From contig OZ251236.1 of assembly GCA_965240325.2 (NCBI GenBank), forward strand, positions 1,240,001 through 1,304,000: a stretch of DNA of 64,000 bases, given 5' to 3'. Source of the stretch: Rebecca billardiae RCC1528 (lineage: Eukaryota; Haptophyta). The notes below the pieces were generated by a model. That model did no database searches. It had not been told where the DNA came from and worked only from the letters and a program-made list of their open reading frames with translations. Position 1 is the stretch's first letter. Each line of letters opens with the position of its first letter. Below, piece by piece: positions 52,901 through 64,000 of this stretch. The position numbers were made by a program, and so were the translations under genes.

Positions 52901-55900
52901 CGAGGGCGGTCTGGATCTGCTCGGAGGTCTCCTTGGACACGCCGAGCGTCTCGATCAGCTTCGTGTCGTCGAGGATGTTCCCCTCCGAGTTCGAGAGCAT
53001 GTAGAGGATGTCGGACTGCAGCTCGCTCAGCTTGCGCCGGTTCTCAGCGCCCTCGACCACCAGCCTGTTCTTCTTCTCGGCGAGGTCGGGCCGCTCGGTG
53101 GCGACGACCATGCCGAGCAGCTGCTCCTCGAGGCCGTCGGGCGTGATGGTGAAGTTGATCAGCGTCACCTTCACCTGCACCTCCGGCGCGTAGTGCGGGT
53201 TCGGGATCACCGTCGTGAGCGAGAAGCGGAAGTCCGGGTGGAAGGGGATCACCGAGTCGCCCAGCTTGAGCACGAGCGTGCCCGACGCGTCCTTGTACGT
53301 CTGGTTGAGCAGCACGGGCTCGAGGAAGGGGTCGAGGTGCTCGAGCACGTTCTCGAGCATCACGGGCGTGCCCAGCCGGATGCCCAGCTCGAGGTTCTGC
53401 TGGATCTTCTTGCTCGAGTCCGACGCCTTGATCGCCTTGAGCTGCGCCTTGGCCTGCGACGTCTTGAGGAACTTGTTCGCCTGCCCCTGCGGGTCGATCA
53501 GCAGCGGCCAGCGCGGCGTGCGCGAGATGATGCAGCCGTTCTCCACGGAGAACGAGTCGGCGGGGAGCCCGTCGATCGTCCACTGCCGGATCTCCACGGG
53601 CGTCGAGAGGATCGCCGGCACGCTCACGCCCTTCGAGAAGGGCACCTTGTTCTCGTCGAGCGACGTCTTCCACGTCGCGATCAGGTCGGCGCGGTACGTT
53701 GCGACAAACGGGCCGAGGTACGAGATGAGCGCGGCGCAGATGAGCACGTCGCCGGTGATGCCGTCCATCTGGCGCTGGTACTCCGCCGACTGCGTCTCCC
53801 AGTTCGACGCCTCGCCGCCCAGCCCCGAGAGCAGCTTCTCCGCGTTGCCCAGCTGGCGCTCGCACCGCTCGGTCTCCTCCTCGAGCTGCGCCTTCTTCTC
53901 GATCGCCGCGGTCAGCGCGGCCTCGAGCTTCTCGACGCGCTCGACGACGGCCTGGAGCTTGGCGGACGCGGCGTCGCGCGAGGCCGCCGCCGCGTTGAGC
54001 TGCTCCGTCGCCGCCGCGAGCTGCTGCCGCTTCGGCTCCACCTCCTTGGAGACGTAGTAGTAGGAGCGCATCGCGTGCGTCCACATGCACATCGCCTCGC
54101 ACGCGACCGACACCTTGGCGATCGCCTCGGGCTGGAAGGCCTCGTCGTCGCAGACGGGGTCGATGATCTTGATGGTCGACTCCTTGATCGAGTCCTTGTC
54201 GAACTCGACCAGCCGCGTCTTCAGCTTGTCCGGCCCCAGGTCGTTGAGCAGCTTCTGCGACGCGCCCCACCAGTCGTCGACCTTCTGCCCAGAGTCGGGG
54301 TCGGTCGTCTTGCCCGGCTTGATCTCAAACATGATGCACACCGCCTTGAGCACGAGCTTCACGCCGGACGGCGGCTTCTTGAGCGCCTTGATCTCGACGA
54401 TCTGGTCCTTCTTCAGCTTCGAGAGCGACTTCACCGCCTCCTCCAGCGCGGGCAGCGCCTTGGCCAGCCCCTCCTCCGCCGACGCCTTGATGCCCTCGCA
54501 CTCGGCCGCCTTGGCCGCCGCCGCCTCGGCGGCCGCCTCGGCGTCGACGCGGATGAGCGCGGCCTGCTCCTTGTCGGCGGCGATCTGGACCTGCTGCTCC
54601 TCGACCTCGACCTTGGTCCGCTCGAGCACGGGCTGGTTCTCCTCGAGCTGCGCCTGCAGCCCCGCCACCTGCGCCTTGGTCGAGGCGAGCTTCTCGAGGC
54701 CGATCACGAGCCGGTTGCGCTGCTCGGTCAGGTGCGAGTAGCGCGAGCCGTGCAGCGACTTGAGCACGGAGAGGAGCGAGAGGTACGAGGTGGGCGTGAC
54801 CTGGTTGTACCGCTGCATCTCCTCCATGTACCGCGTCGATGAGCGCTCCACCGACTGGTGCATCAGCACGCACATCCGGATCAGCCCGGGGTACTCCTCC
54901 GGCTTGACCGAGCCCTCGAGCTCGGCGAGGTTGGTGCGCGCGACCGACGAGAGCGCCGTCTCGGGCCACGGCGAGAACCAGTCGATCGTGCAGCAGTTGA
55001 CGAGCGAGGGGAACTGGCGGATGCGCGTGCGGTACGCCTCGGAGAGCGGCGACATCGCGAGCACGATGTGGATCCGCGCGCGGATCTGCTCGACGAACGC
55101 GGCGTACAGGTTGGTCTTGGAGATTGGGATCTTGCGCTGCTGCAGCTGCGGCGTCACCTTCTCAAAGATCGGCCCGAGGTCGGCGTCGTCGAAGAGGTTG
55201 GGCACCTCGCCGGAGGAGAGGATGTTGTTGATGTTCTCGAGGAAGATCTCGTTCACGATCTGCGTGTCCGTGAAGAGGAACGCCACGTGCTTCGCCTCGT
55301 GCCCCGCGAGCGTGAGCACCTGCTTGAGCGAGTCGCGCCACTCGCGCACGCCGTACGACTTTGTGATCTCGACCTGGAAGAGCTCGTACTCGGCGATGTG
55401 CACGGCGAGCTTGGTGAGCGACTGGCGGCCCGAGCCGCCGACGCCGAGGAGCAGCGCGTTGCCGCCCGGCTGGCGCAGCACGCGGCAGATCTTGCAGATG
55501 TGCTCGACCGCGTCGGTGAAGAGCACCAGGTGCATCGGCATGTGCAGCTCGTTGTACTCGGCGAGCGTGTCCGCCATCGAGCGCTTGAAGCGCGGGTAGT
55601 CGGTGACGAGCTCGTAGATGGGCGGCTCCTGCCCGGGCGTGACGAAGTCGGCGTACACGAGCCGCGCGCCGTCCGCGACCAGCTGCTCGAACGGCAGCTT
55701 GAAGAACTCGGTGCACTTGGCGCGCAGCACCGAGTCGAACCAGTCGCGGTCCTCGTCGTTGATCAGCCGGTCCGAGAAGACGCGCATGCACTCGTGCACC
55801 CACAGCCGGACGAGGTCGGGCTTCTCGGCGATGCGCCGCTTGTCCGCCATGCACACGCCCTGCACCACCTTGGCGATGTCGCGCAGGTTGAACGTGTAGT

Positions 55901-58900
55901 GCGACTTCTGCGGCGTGGGCAGCAGCTGCTCGCACACGGTGTGGTAGATGCCGAGCGTCGCGCCCACGAGCGGGTTGGCGAGCTCGGCGAGCGCCGGGAA
56001 GGTGGCGCCGCACAGCCCGTCGAGGATCGTGCCGAAGATGGTGGAGATCACCGCGTCGGACATGTCCACGAACGAGAGGAAGTGCATGTGCCGCAGCATC
56101 CGGTTCGACACCGGGTTGCGCCCGCCGCCCGGCGGGCCCATCGCGCCGATCAGCGTGACGTCGACGATCGAGCGCCACCGCAGCGTCTTGAGGTCGTACC
56201 AGCCGCCGCCCGCCGAGCCGGTGTGCCGGTCGGGGCAGATGTCGATGGCGGTGCGCAGCAGCTCGAGCGGCGGCTGCGCGCCGTACACCTCGCGCTTCGG
56301 CATGTTGAAGTCGTCGATGAAGATGTTGAAGCGCTTGCCCAGCACCGGGCCCCACATCGTGTACGCGAGGCCCGAGTCCTTGTCCGTGCCCTGCCGCCGC
56401 TTCTCGAACTTGCCGTCGAGGATGTCCTGCGTCTGGTTGGCGCCGGTCTGCGCGGAGAAGGCCATCAGGATCGGCTCGAAGCGCTCGGGCATGCCGCGCG
56501 ACAGCTTCTGCTGCACCGTCACCGACTTGGCCGTGCCGGTGGGGCCGACGCACATCGTGTGCGTGTGGTTGGTGAGCAGCGTCTCCAGCAGCGCCGCGTA
56601 GCAGATCGACGCGTCGGTCGGCACGATGATCGCGGCGAAGTCGCGCTGGTAGTCGATCTTGTCGGGGATCTCGTACGGCGGCGCGGTCTGCGACCACTTC
56701 GTCCAGCGCGGCGGCGACGGCTCCAGGTCGAGGTAGAAGTCGAAGACGAGCCCGCCGGACGGCAGCGCGGGCTGCATGCGGAACGGGCCCGTGCCGGCGC
56801 CGCGCAGCCACGCGTCGAAGGGCGCGCGCGACTCGCCGTCGAGCACGGCGCCGAGCGACCAGGTGAGCGCGTACACGAAGACGGCGCAGAGCACCGACGG
56901 CTCGAGCGCCGTCGCCAGCCGCTTCGCCCCCGCCTCCGCCTGCTCGGCGCTCTGGTTCTCCTGCGGCAGCAGCGGCAGCAGCAGCGCGTCCAGCATGCGC
57001 AGCACGCCGCCCACCTGGTTGGGGCCGACGGCCTGCACGGTCTGGCGCAGCTGCAGCCGGATGAGCTCGAGGCCGTCGTGGAGCAGGTGGTCGCACAGCT
57101 TCGCCAGCGGCTCGCGCGCCTTGTGCAGCGGCTCGGGCAGCCGCTCGAGCCACGACTTGATGAGCGGCGTCTCGTGCGGCTTGAGGCCTGCGCCCGGGTT
57201 GATGCGCGACTCGGGCAGCAGGTAGCCCGGCTCGACGAAGATCATGCCGCAGCGCGAGACGGTGGCGGGCGAGGCGACGGCGAGGTCCTCCACCTCGAAC
57301 ATCATCCGGTTCGACGGCGCGAGCGGGATGATCTCGCCCGAGGTGAGGCAGAGCTTCTTGTTGTCGTCCAGCACCGTGTTCATGTTCTCGATCCAGACCG
57401 CGTCGACCGGCCCGTCAAACATCATCCACTTGATGTCGTGCTCGGTGACGCCGGTCTCCTCGGTGTCGGGCTGCGACATGTGCCGGATGAGCGTCGCCGC
57501 GATCCCGTCCGTCCACTCGCCCGTCTGCAGGTCGAACGCGCCGTACAGCTGGTTCTGCGTGATCGACTTTGGGTTGCACAGGTAGACGCGCGTCATCTCG
57601 AACCCCTCCTCGCCCTTGAGGGTCGAGATGGCGCCCTGCAGCGTGCGCAGCACGCGCGTCTTGCCGCCGCCGGTCGGGCCGACGAGCATCATGCCGTGGC
57701 GCACCACCGTCATCTCGTACAGCTGGATGCACTTGAGCATGAACTCGGGCACGCACTGCAGCCCGAACGCGGCCGCCTGCTCGCGCACCGCCGCCTCGAG
57801 CGACGGGTACTCCGCCTTGGGCTCCTGCACGCCCGGGAAGAGGTCGGAGATGATCGAGCGGAAGAGGATGATGTCGTCGCGGAGGAACTTGGGCATGTTC
57901 GAGTCGCGGATCGCGCGGAGCATGATCAGGTCCTCCTCCATCTGCGACTGCGTGCGCTTGAGGATGCCCGCCGCCTGGATGACCGTGTTGACGGCGCGCA
58001 TCCCAAAGTCGTAGTGGTCCTGCGACGAGAGCTGCTCGCTCGAGAGGCGGAAGGTGCCGACGAGCTTCTGCGCGAGGAGGCGCGACTCGTCGAAGCCGAA
58101 CGAGAAGAGCCGGATCTCGCCGATCAGCGCGTAGTCCGGCACCATCATCGCCACCGGCCGGAAGAGCACCTTGAGGTTGTCCGGCAGCTCGGTGCGGCCC
58201 GCGTACCCGGGGTTCATCGTGATGAAGACGGAGCACGTGGGGTTGAGCTTGACGATGGCGCCCTCGAACTCGAACTCCTTGCGCGCGTCGATGATGGCGT
58301 TGGTGATCGTGAGGATCTGCTGCGCCACCACCGAGAGCACCTCGATGTCGATCCGGTTGAACTCGTCGAAGCACGCCCACGCGCCCGCGGTCGCGATGCC
58401 CTTGAAGAAGCGGCCCATCGACTTGTAGTCGAGCCCGTCCGAGCAGTTGAAGACGACGCACTGCTTGGCGAGCGCCTTGGCGAGGTCCTTGACCGACTCG
58501 GTCTTGCCCGTCCCCGCCGGCCCGGCCGGCGCGCCGCCCAGGTGCATGTGCAGCGCGCCCATCAGCGTCATGTAGCACTTGTCGGTGAGCGGCGTGATCA
58601 CGAGCCTCGACGAGTTGCCCAGGTACTCGTACCCGTACGGGAACGTGCACTGCACCATGCGCGCAAAGAGGTTGGTGGCGCCGAAGTCGGAGGGGACGTC
58701 CTCCCAGTAGTAGCGCAGCTGCGAGACCCACTCGAAGTCCGTGGCGCGCTCGATCCCCGCCTCGACCAGCCGCTCCACCACGTCGCGCGCGTGCACCTCC
58801 ATCACGATCAGCGCCGCCATCGTGAGCGACTGCAGCTTGCTCAGCTTCGTGCGCACCAGCTTCGTCAGCTCCTTGAGCTGCTCGATCTGCTTGTCGTAGT

Positions 58901-61900
58901 ACGCGCGCACGCCGGCGGTCGACTCGGTGAGCGCCTCCTCCACCTCCACCGTCCAGTAGTGCCCCGTCGCGGCGATCACCACCATGCCCTCCCACTTGAG
59001 GCAGAAGTCGCCGCGCGGCTGGCCGGGCGTGCGGTAGTCGGCGAGCGCGAGCTCGATCCGCTTGCGCACCGAGCGCTGCATCATCGCCTCGATGTCGCCC
59101 ATCCAGAACTCGACGGAGCCCTTGGGCTGGAGCGTCTCGACGAACTGCACCGTCTCCTTCTCCGCCGACGTCATCGACGACATCGTGTTCTCCGCGCCCT
59201 CCATCGTGATCGAGTTGACCGCCTCGAAGCACTTGCGCAGGTGCGGCTGCACCGCCGCCGGGTCCTTGGTCTGCGAGAGGATCGAGATGAGCTCGTCGTT
59301 CGAGAGGAAGTAGAAGCGGGCGAAGGCGGCGCGCTTGGTCTCGAGGTAGTCCGCCAGGTTCTTCTGCACGCGCTCCAGCTCCTCGTTCGCCTTGGTGAAC
59401 TGCTTGAGCAGCTCGGCGTCGTCGCAGAACGTGATGATGTTGGGCGCGGCGCTCACGCGCTCGATCGTCTTGCGCCAGTTGCGGTCCACGCCCGAGAAGC
59501 GCTTGCCCTCGGCGGGGAGCTGGCGGTTGATGTCCTCCGAGTCGAAGATGGGCTGCAGGTACATCCAGTTCCGCTGGCACGCGAGCCACTCCGTCGTCAC
59601 GTCCTGCACCAGCCGCAGCTGCCGCTCCCAGTCGGCGATCCGCTCCTCGAACGGCTCCTTGTACGGCGAGAAGGAGAACTGCTGCGTCAGCACGATGTGG
59701 TCGTCGAGCACGGTGTTCACCTCGTCCGAGAGCTTGATCACGCCGGTGCCCGTCGCGCGGTACGGCAGGATCTCGAAGTTGAGGCTCGCCCACGCGTCCT
59801 GCATCTCGTTCAGCGACTTCTCGATCGCGTACTCCTTGCGCGCCTGGTCGCACGTGCGCTCGATCGTCTCGAGCGTCTTGGGCGCGTGCAGCTGCAGCCC
59901 GTTCGTCGCGTCGCGCAGCGTGAACGACGGGTTGGGGTGGAGGTCGAAGCCGAGCTGCGCGGAGAGCGCGCTCCAGTGGCGCTCGCGCATCCCCTTGTCG
60001 CGCAGCGCCTTCACCAGCGGCACGAACGGCGCGAACGCCGCCATCTCCTCCTTGATCTGCGAGGCGATCGCGAGGCAGCCCGGCTGCTCGCGGAACGCCT
60101 TGACCGCCTTGACCATCGCGCGCTGCGCCTCGCTGAACGACTTGTCGACGTCGTCGGGGTCGAGCTCGACCAGCGGCCCGTCGAGCCACTTGGAGTGCCA
60201 CTTCGACCAGCTGTGCGCGTTCGACCACAGCGACGCGTACGGCTCGAAGTCGCGCGCGAGCTTGTCGATGCCGTCGTACTCGGTGCGCTCCTCGACGGCG
60301 AAGAGCTCCTCGCGCGCCGCAAACGTGTTCGCCTTCGCGCGGTACTCGGCGATGGAGGCCTCGACCTCGGAGGCCATCTGGTGGATCTGCTCGACGCGCG
60401 ACATCTCGGCGTGCTGCCCGAAGTCGGCCACCTTGTACTTGAGCTCCTCCAGCTGCCGCTCGAACCCCTTCTGCTCGTTGACCATCTCGGCGTGGAAGGT
60501 GGCGCGGTCCTCCTGCATCAGCTTGGCCGCCTCGTCCATCTTGAGCTGCATGCGCATCGGCCAGTGGAAGCACGCCCAGCGCGCGGTCATGTCCTCGCGC
60601 TGCACGTCGTGCTTGAACGACTCGAGCACGTCGTAGTGCGCCATCATCTCGTCGATCTGCTCCTGCGCCGCCTCGACGGACGCGGAGCACTCGGTCATGT
60701 ACTCTGTCAGCTCGGTCAGCCGCTCGATCGTCGCGGGCGTCTCCTGCAGCGTCGAGTGCATCGCGACGAAGGACTCGTTGAGCTTGCGCACGCGCTCGCG
60801 CGCGCGCGCGTCGATGAGCTGGAGCACCAGGTCGATCACCTGCGTGTGCTTGTCGATCATCAGCTGCCGCACCTGCGCCACCGAGACGAGGTAGCAGCCG
60901 ATCGCCACGAGGTGCGGCAGCTCGCGCTCGAGCCGCGCGCGCGACGCGACGTGGTCGTCCACCTTCGCCTTCATCTCGGCGAGCGAGGGGCGCTTGTCCT
61001 CCTCGGCGTCCGCGTTGGCGAACGCCTTGACGTACGCCTGCACGTCCAGCGCGATGTGCGGCAGGTGCTTGCCGAAGTCCTCCAGGTACTCCGTGAGCGG
61101 CTCGACCGACGCCTCGAGCGCGCCCTTCATGCGCTCCTTGGCCGCGCCCACCTGCGGCTCCTCCGCCGACACGGTCGGCAGGTCGCCCACGTCCTCGACG
61201 GGCTTGCCGAAGGTGAGGTCGAACGGGTCGAGCGGGCGTAGCCCCGCGATCGCGTTCACCGCCTCGTCCACCAGCCGCGTGGGCACGCTCGAGAAGAACT
61301 CGGGCGACGTCGAGTAGAAGAGCTCGTCGACGTGCGCCACCAGGTCGAGCACAAACAGCGCCGGCCGCTGCAGCACGTCCGGGTCCTCGGCGTAGCCGCG
61401 CCGCGCGGCGTGCTCGCAGATGAAGTCGGCGTACGCCTCGAGCGAGGTGTTCGTCACGATGCGCAGCGTGTCCGCCGCCATCAGGTTGATCGTGCGCGTC
61501 ATCCGCCGCGTGCGCAGCCCGTGGTCGGGGTCGGGCGGCTCGTCGGCCAACGCGGCGGCGGCGGCGCTCAGCCCGAGCTCGTCCGCGCTCGGCGACTCGT
61601 ACACCGAGGGCTGCGGCGCGGGCTGGCGCCACGCGGGCGTGGCGTCGACGATGGCGGAGAGCACACCCTTCTTCACCGTCGGCTGCCACGAGTCGCGCAG
61701 GAACTGCACGAAGCGCATGATGTGCTGCATCTGCATCTGCTCGAAGTCCTCGAGCCGGATCGACGCCGAGAGCTCGAGGTTGTACAGCGAGAGCTTCTGC
61801 AGCTGCAGGCACTCGTACCGCACCTGCAGCATGGCGACGACGGCCTCGGGCAGCGCGGCGGCGGCGATCGAGCGGAACGAGCCCGCGCACGACGCGTACT

Positions 61901-62920
61901 CGTAGCTCGCGGGCAGCCACAGAGGCGTGACGCCCAGCTCGGGCGCGGGCGCGCGCCGCTGGTCGGCGATCAGCGCCGCCGCCTCGGCCGTCAGCCGCGT
62001 CTGCGCGGTGAACGTGGGCTGCCGGAGCTCGGCGGCGAAGAGGAGCGAGTTGGTCGTGCGCGCGTACTCGTACTTCGCCTCCTCGACCAGCCCCGTCGGG
62101 TCGAGCTGCCCGTGCCGCAGCCGCTCCGTCGAGTACGCGAGCTCGAGGATCCGGTTGATCGAGACGGCCGAGAGCGAGCGCAGCTCGTGCGTCGGCATCT
62201 GCTCGATGTAGTAGCGGCGGAGCATGTCCTCCTCGACCTCGGCGCGGCGGCGGTGGGCGGAGGCGACGCGCGCGGCGAACGTCGACATCCGCTCGTCCGT
62301 GAAGTACAGGTTCACCCGGTCCTCCGGGTACGGCTTGGCGTCCATCGAGTTGGAGGCGTCCATCGCGGTGATCACGTACTGCCGCTTGTCGTGCGCGTAC
62401 TTGTGCACCTTCATGTACCGCCAGCTGCCCGTGCCCGTCTCCGGGTCGAGCACGAGCGCGAGGCCGTCCGCGCGCCGGCTCGCCTTGCGGAAGCTCGCGA
62501 TCCACTCGTGCGGCTGGCGCGACTCGTAGTCAGTGTCGTCAAACCAGCTGAGCGGCAGCCGCGTCTCAAAGCCCTGCGGCGGCGCGCGCGCGCGCGGGGC
62601 GGGCGCGGCGGAGCGCGCAGGTGCGCGCGGCGGGGACGGGCGGAGCACACTCCTGTCACGCGGCGCCAGTCCCAACCGCGCCTCGCGGCGCCAGGCCCGC
62701 TGCCAGCCACGGGCGATCTCCGCGCCGAGTGTCGTGCACGCACCAGCGGAGCCACCTGCTTCTTCGAGTAGTCGACCCCATGCGCGAGCAGCTCGTCCGC
62801 TAGCAACAACGGGCCCTTCTTGATGTGCTGCGGCACCTTGGGCGCGCCGAGCGACGTCTGCAGCGGCAGCGGCATGCGATCCGACGCATACCCGCCGCCG
62901 GGCAGCGCGGTGTACACCAT
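49983..62920 (-). CDS. DNAH: Axonemal dynein heavy chain, single-headed inner-arm type
   Basis: Exons 62920-62744, 62573-51195, 51025-50732, 50623-50390, 50264-49983; 4121 aa. Introns 170, 169, 108 and 125 nt (GTGCGTGC, GTGAGCGC, GTGAGCGC, GTGCGCGC; all end CAG). ATPase motor that moves axonemal microtubules. AAA1 P-loop GPAGTGKTESVKDLAKALAK near residue 1409 with ACFDEFNRI; AAA2 GPTGGGKTRVLRTL about 1691; AAA3 GPTGTAKSVTVQQK about 2068; AAA4 GVGGSGRQSLTKLAV about 2435, followed by the stalk coiled coils. C-terminal dynein head: FATILKLQPRQ, KYPTKYEESMNTVL, then across splices SFIQAWFDHGKPVSYW, QAFLTGTLQNYARV, and finally PVFNLKPTPN. Size and motifs fit the DNAH3/7/12 group. Start at 62920 is the first ATG giving a canonical DHC N-terminus; upstream ATGs lie in low-complexity sequence. 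Four P-loops intact. Confidence 0.95.
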
Positions 62921-63590
62921 CGCCTCCCAGCAGCTGGGGGCGTGCAAAACCGAAAGGGGGAGTCCGGCAGCCTGCACCGGCAGGCGCCAGGCGGGAGCAG
63001 TCCGGGACCATCCAGAGCCCGCCGTTGCCGCCCGTTGGCGAGAAACTGGCAAACTGCCCACGGTGAAATCGAAAATCAGCAGCATGGCGTCTTTGGCTTG
63101 CCACTTGCCGCCTTGTTGCCTACTCAACCTAGCAGGCCAGCGGCGGCGTCAGGGCATTGCTGCCCAGCCAAAGCGACCCTCATCATGTCATGCGGATCAC
63201 CGCCGTGCCGCGCGGCTGCATTCGCGTCGATTCGCCTGCAGGGCGACCGCGGGCGCGGCGCCACGCGGCCTGGCGCGCCGCTGCCGCCAGCTCGGATATA
63301 GTGCCTGTGGCGGCAGCCCGTAGCCGTAAGCGTATCACTATCATGGCCAGCCGGCCAGCTGGCCAGGGCGCCAGGCCTTTTCGATCCGAATGAGCACGCG
63401 GTGACTCGCTCCTCGTTGTCGCATGCCGGCTACTCCGGGTCCGGAACCCAGGGCTCTCAAGCTGTCAGCTCTGGCCTCTGGCTGGGAGTCCGGAAGTCGC
63501 GGATTCGCGCAGCGGAAAACAGCCGCAACTCCCCTCCAACAGCTCCTCGCGCGGTCGCGCCGACGACACCGCCGGACGTGAACGACGCGT
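62921..63590. other. Divergent intergenic region, dynein / EEP gene
   Basis: 670 bp between start codons. No gene or core promoter element recognised; in-frame ATGs at 63085 and 63104 upstream of dynein are possible but unlikely starts. Confidence 0.4.
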
Positions 63591-64000
63591 ATGGGCGCGC
63601 AGCTCTCCACGCGCTGCGTGAGCTCTCTGCTCCCCTTCCTGGCGGTGAAGACCGAGGCTTTGCCTCTCCTCGATGACGCCGCCGTCGCCGCCACCGATGG
63701 CTCGACGCACAGCAGTGGCACGCAGCCGACCGCACCATCCGCCGTGTCTGCGCGCGCGGACGAGCTGCGCGTCTTCTCGGCGAACGTGTGGTGCCACTAC
63801 TTCAGCGCGCTCGCGTGGATGCTGACGGGCTGCAGACGCCTCGTTGGCACGATGTCCCCGCTCCCGTTCCGCCCTCGGCTCGACGTGGCCGCCGAGCACG
63901 CCGCGCAGCACGGCGCAGACGTCGTGGTGCTGCAGGAGCTCTTCGTGTTGCGGCTCGGCCCGCTCGTGCTCGCGGGCGCGTGGGAGCACATGGCGCAGCG
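63591..64000 (+). CDS. Endonuclease/exonuclease/phosphatase-fold protein, 5' part
   Basis: Starts MGAQLSTRC, a myristoylation-type N-terminus, and is open to the end of the window (136 codons). LRVFSANVWCHYF is the opening strand with the catalytic Asn of the EEP fold, and RPRLDVAAEHAAQHGADVVV, LQELF contains the QE metal-binding Glu. Together these match the start of the DNase I-like/neutral sphingomyelinase/synaptojanin superfamily. The residues that would tell a lipase from a nuclease or phosphatase lie beyond the window. With a lipid anchor, a neutral-sphingomyelinase-like or phosphoinositide-phosphatase role is plausible. Confidence 0.75.
   Translation, partial: MGAQLSTRCVSSLLPFLAVKTEALPLLDDAAVAATDGSTHSSGTQPTAPSAVSARADELRVFSANVWCHYFSALAWMLTGCRRLVGTMSPLPFRPRLDVAAEHAAQHGADVVVLQELFVLRLGPLVLAGAWEHMAQ

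Noticed and set aside
50526-61241. Very long open frames on the plus strand across the dynein gene (two of over 1400 and 2100 codons)
   Set aside because: They mirror the dynein frame in GC-rich DNA, are Arg/Leu/Val-rich low-complexity, and contain no domain; the minus-strand dynein with four P-loops explains the region.

Overview
The window is nuclear DNA from a GC-rich, flagellated, photosynthetic eukaryote. The evidence is: short spliceosomal introns (about 97-269 nt); an axonemal dynein heavy chain and a tubulin polyglutamylase-type ligase; a chlorophyll-biosynthesis enzyme with a signal peptide plus transit-like leader, as expected for a secondary (red-lineage) plastid; and N-myristoylation-type starts. 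A haptophyte, perhaps a pavlovophyte, fits best. This is inferred from gene style, not from a marker gene. No bacterial operons, CRISPR arrays, rRNA or convincing tRNA genes were seen.

Layout. 1-12.5 kb: 3' end of a small helical protein, glutathione S-transferase, pyruvate kinase (-), a short basic plastid-targeted protein, dymeclin (-), a multi-pass membrane protein ending in a TIR-like domain (-), and an unrecognised 367-aa protein followed by a 24-bp minisatellite. 12.5-26.2 kb is gene-poor and repeat-rich. It holds a small secreted proline-rich protein (-), a Cys-rich membrane protein (-), the pre-rRNA processing factor TSR2, and what look like decayed coding fragments. 26.2-31.5 kb: divinyl chlorophyllide 8-vinyl reductase (-) head-to-head with a rhodanese-domain protein, then a large low-complexity protein (-) and a possible small secreted protein. 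33.4-38.6 kb: TTLL tubulin ligase (-) head-to-head with a coiled-coil protein. 40-50 kb: Sds3/BRMS1-like chromatin protein (-), PPC-domain protein (-) head-to-head with an organelle-type lysyl-tRNA synthetase carrying a C-terminal WHEP domain, a TPSP-repeat disordered protein, a plastid-lumen-like helical protein (-) and IMPACT. 50-63 kb: one axonemal inner-arm-type dynein heavy chain (-), almost all of it in a single 11.4-kb exon. The window ends inside an endonuclease/exonuclease/phosphatase-fold gene.

Recurring architecture. Introns nearly always begin GTGCG and end GCAG. Six gene pairs are head-to-head with at most about 300 bp between start codons. Every convergent gene junction holds an AT-rich island (TATA/ATTA tracts) in otherwise GC-rich DNA, probably marking 3'-end formation. 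Several genes fit a flagellar theme (dynein, TTLL and perhaps two low-complexity or coiled-coil proteins), plastid function (DVR and two or three small targeted proteins), or RNA/translation (LysRS, TSR2, IMPACT). I did not find a convincing new multi-gene system. The most unusual single items are the membrane-anchored TIR-like protein, the LysRS-WHEP fusion, the AT-island pattern and the dispersed TGGAACTTGA element with its 24-bp inverted repeat.
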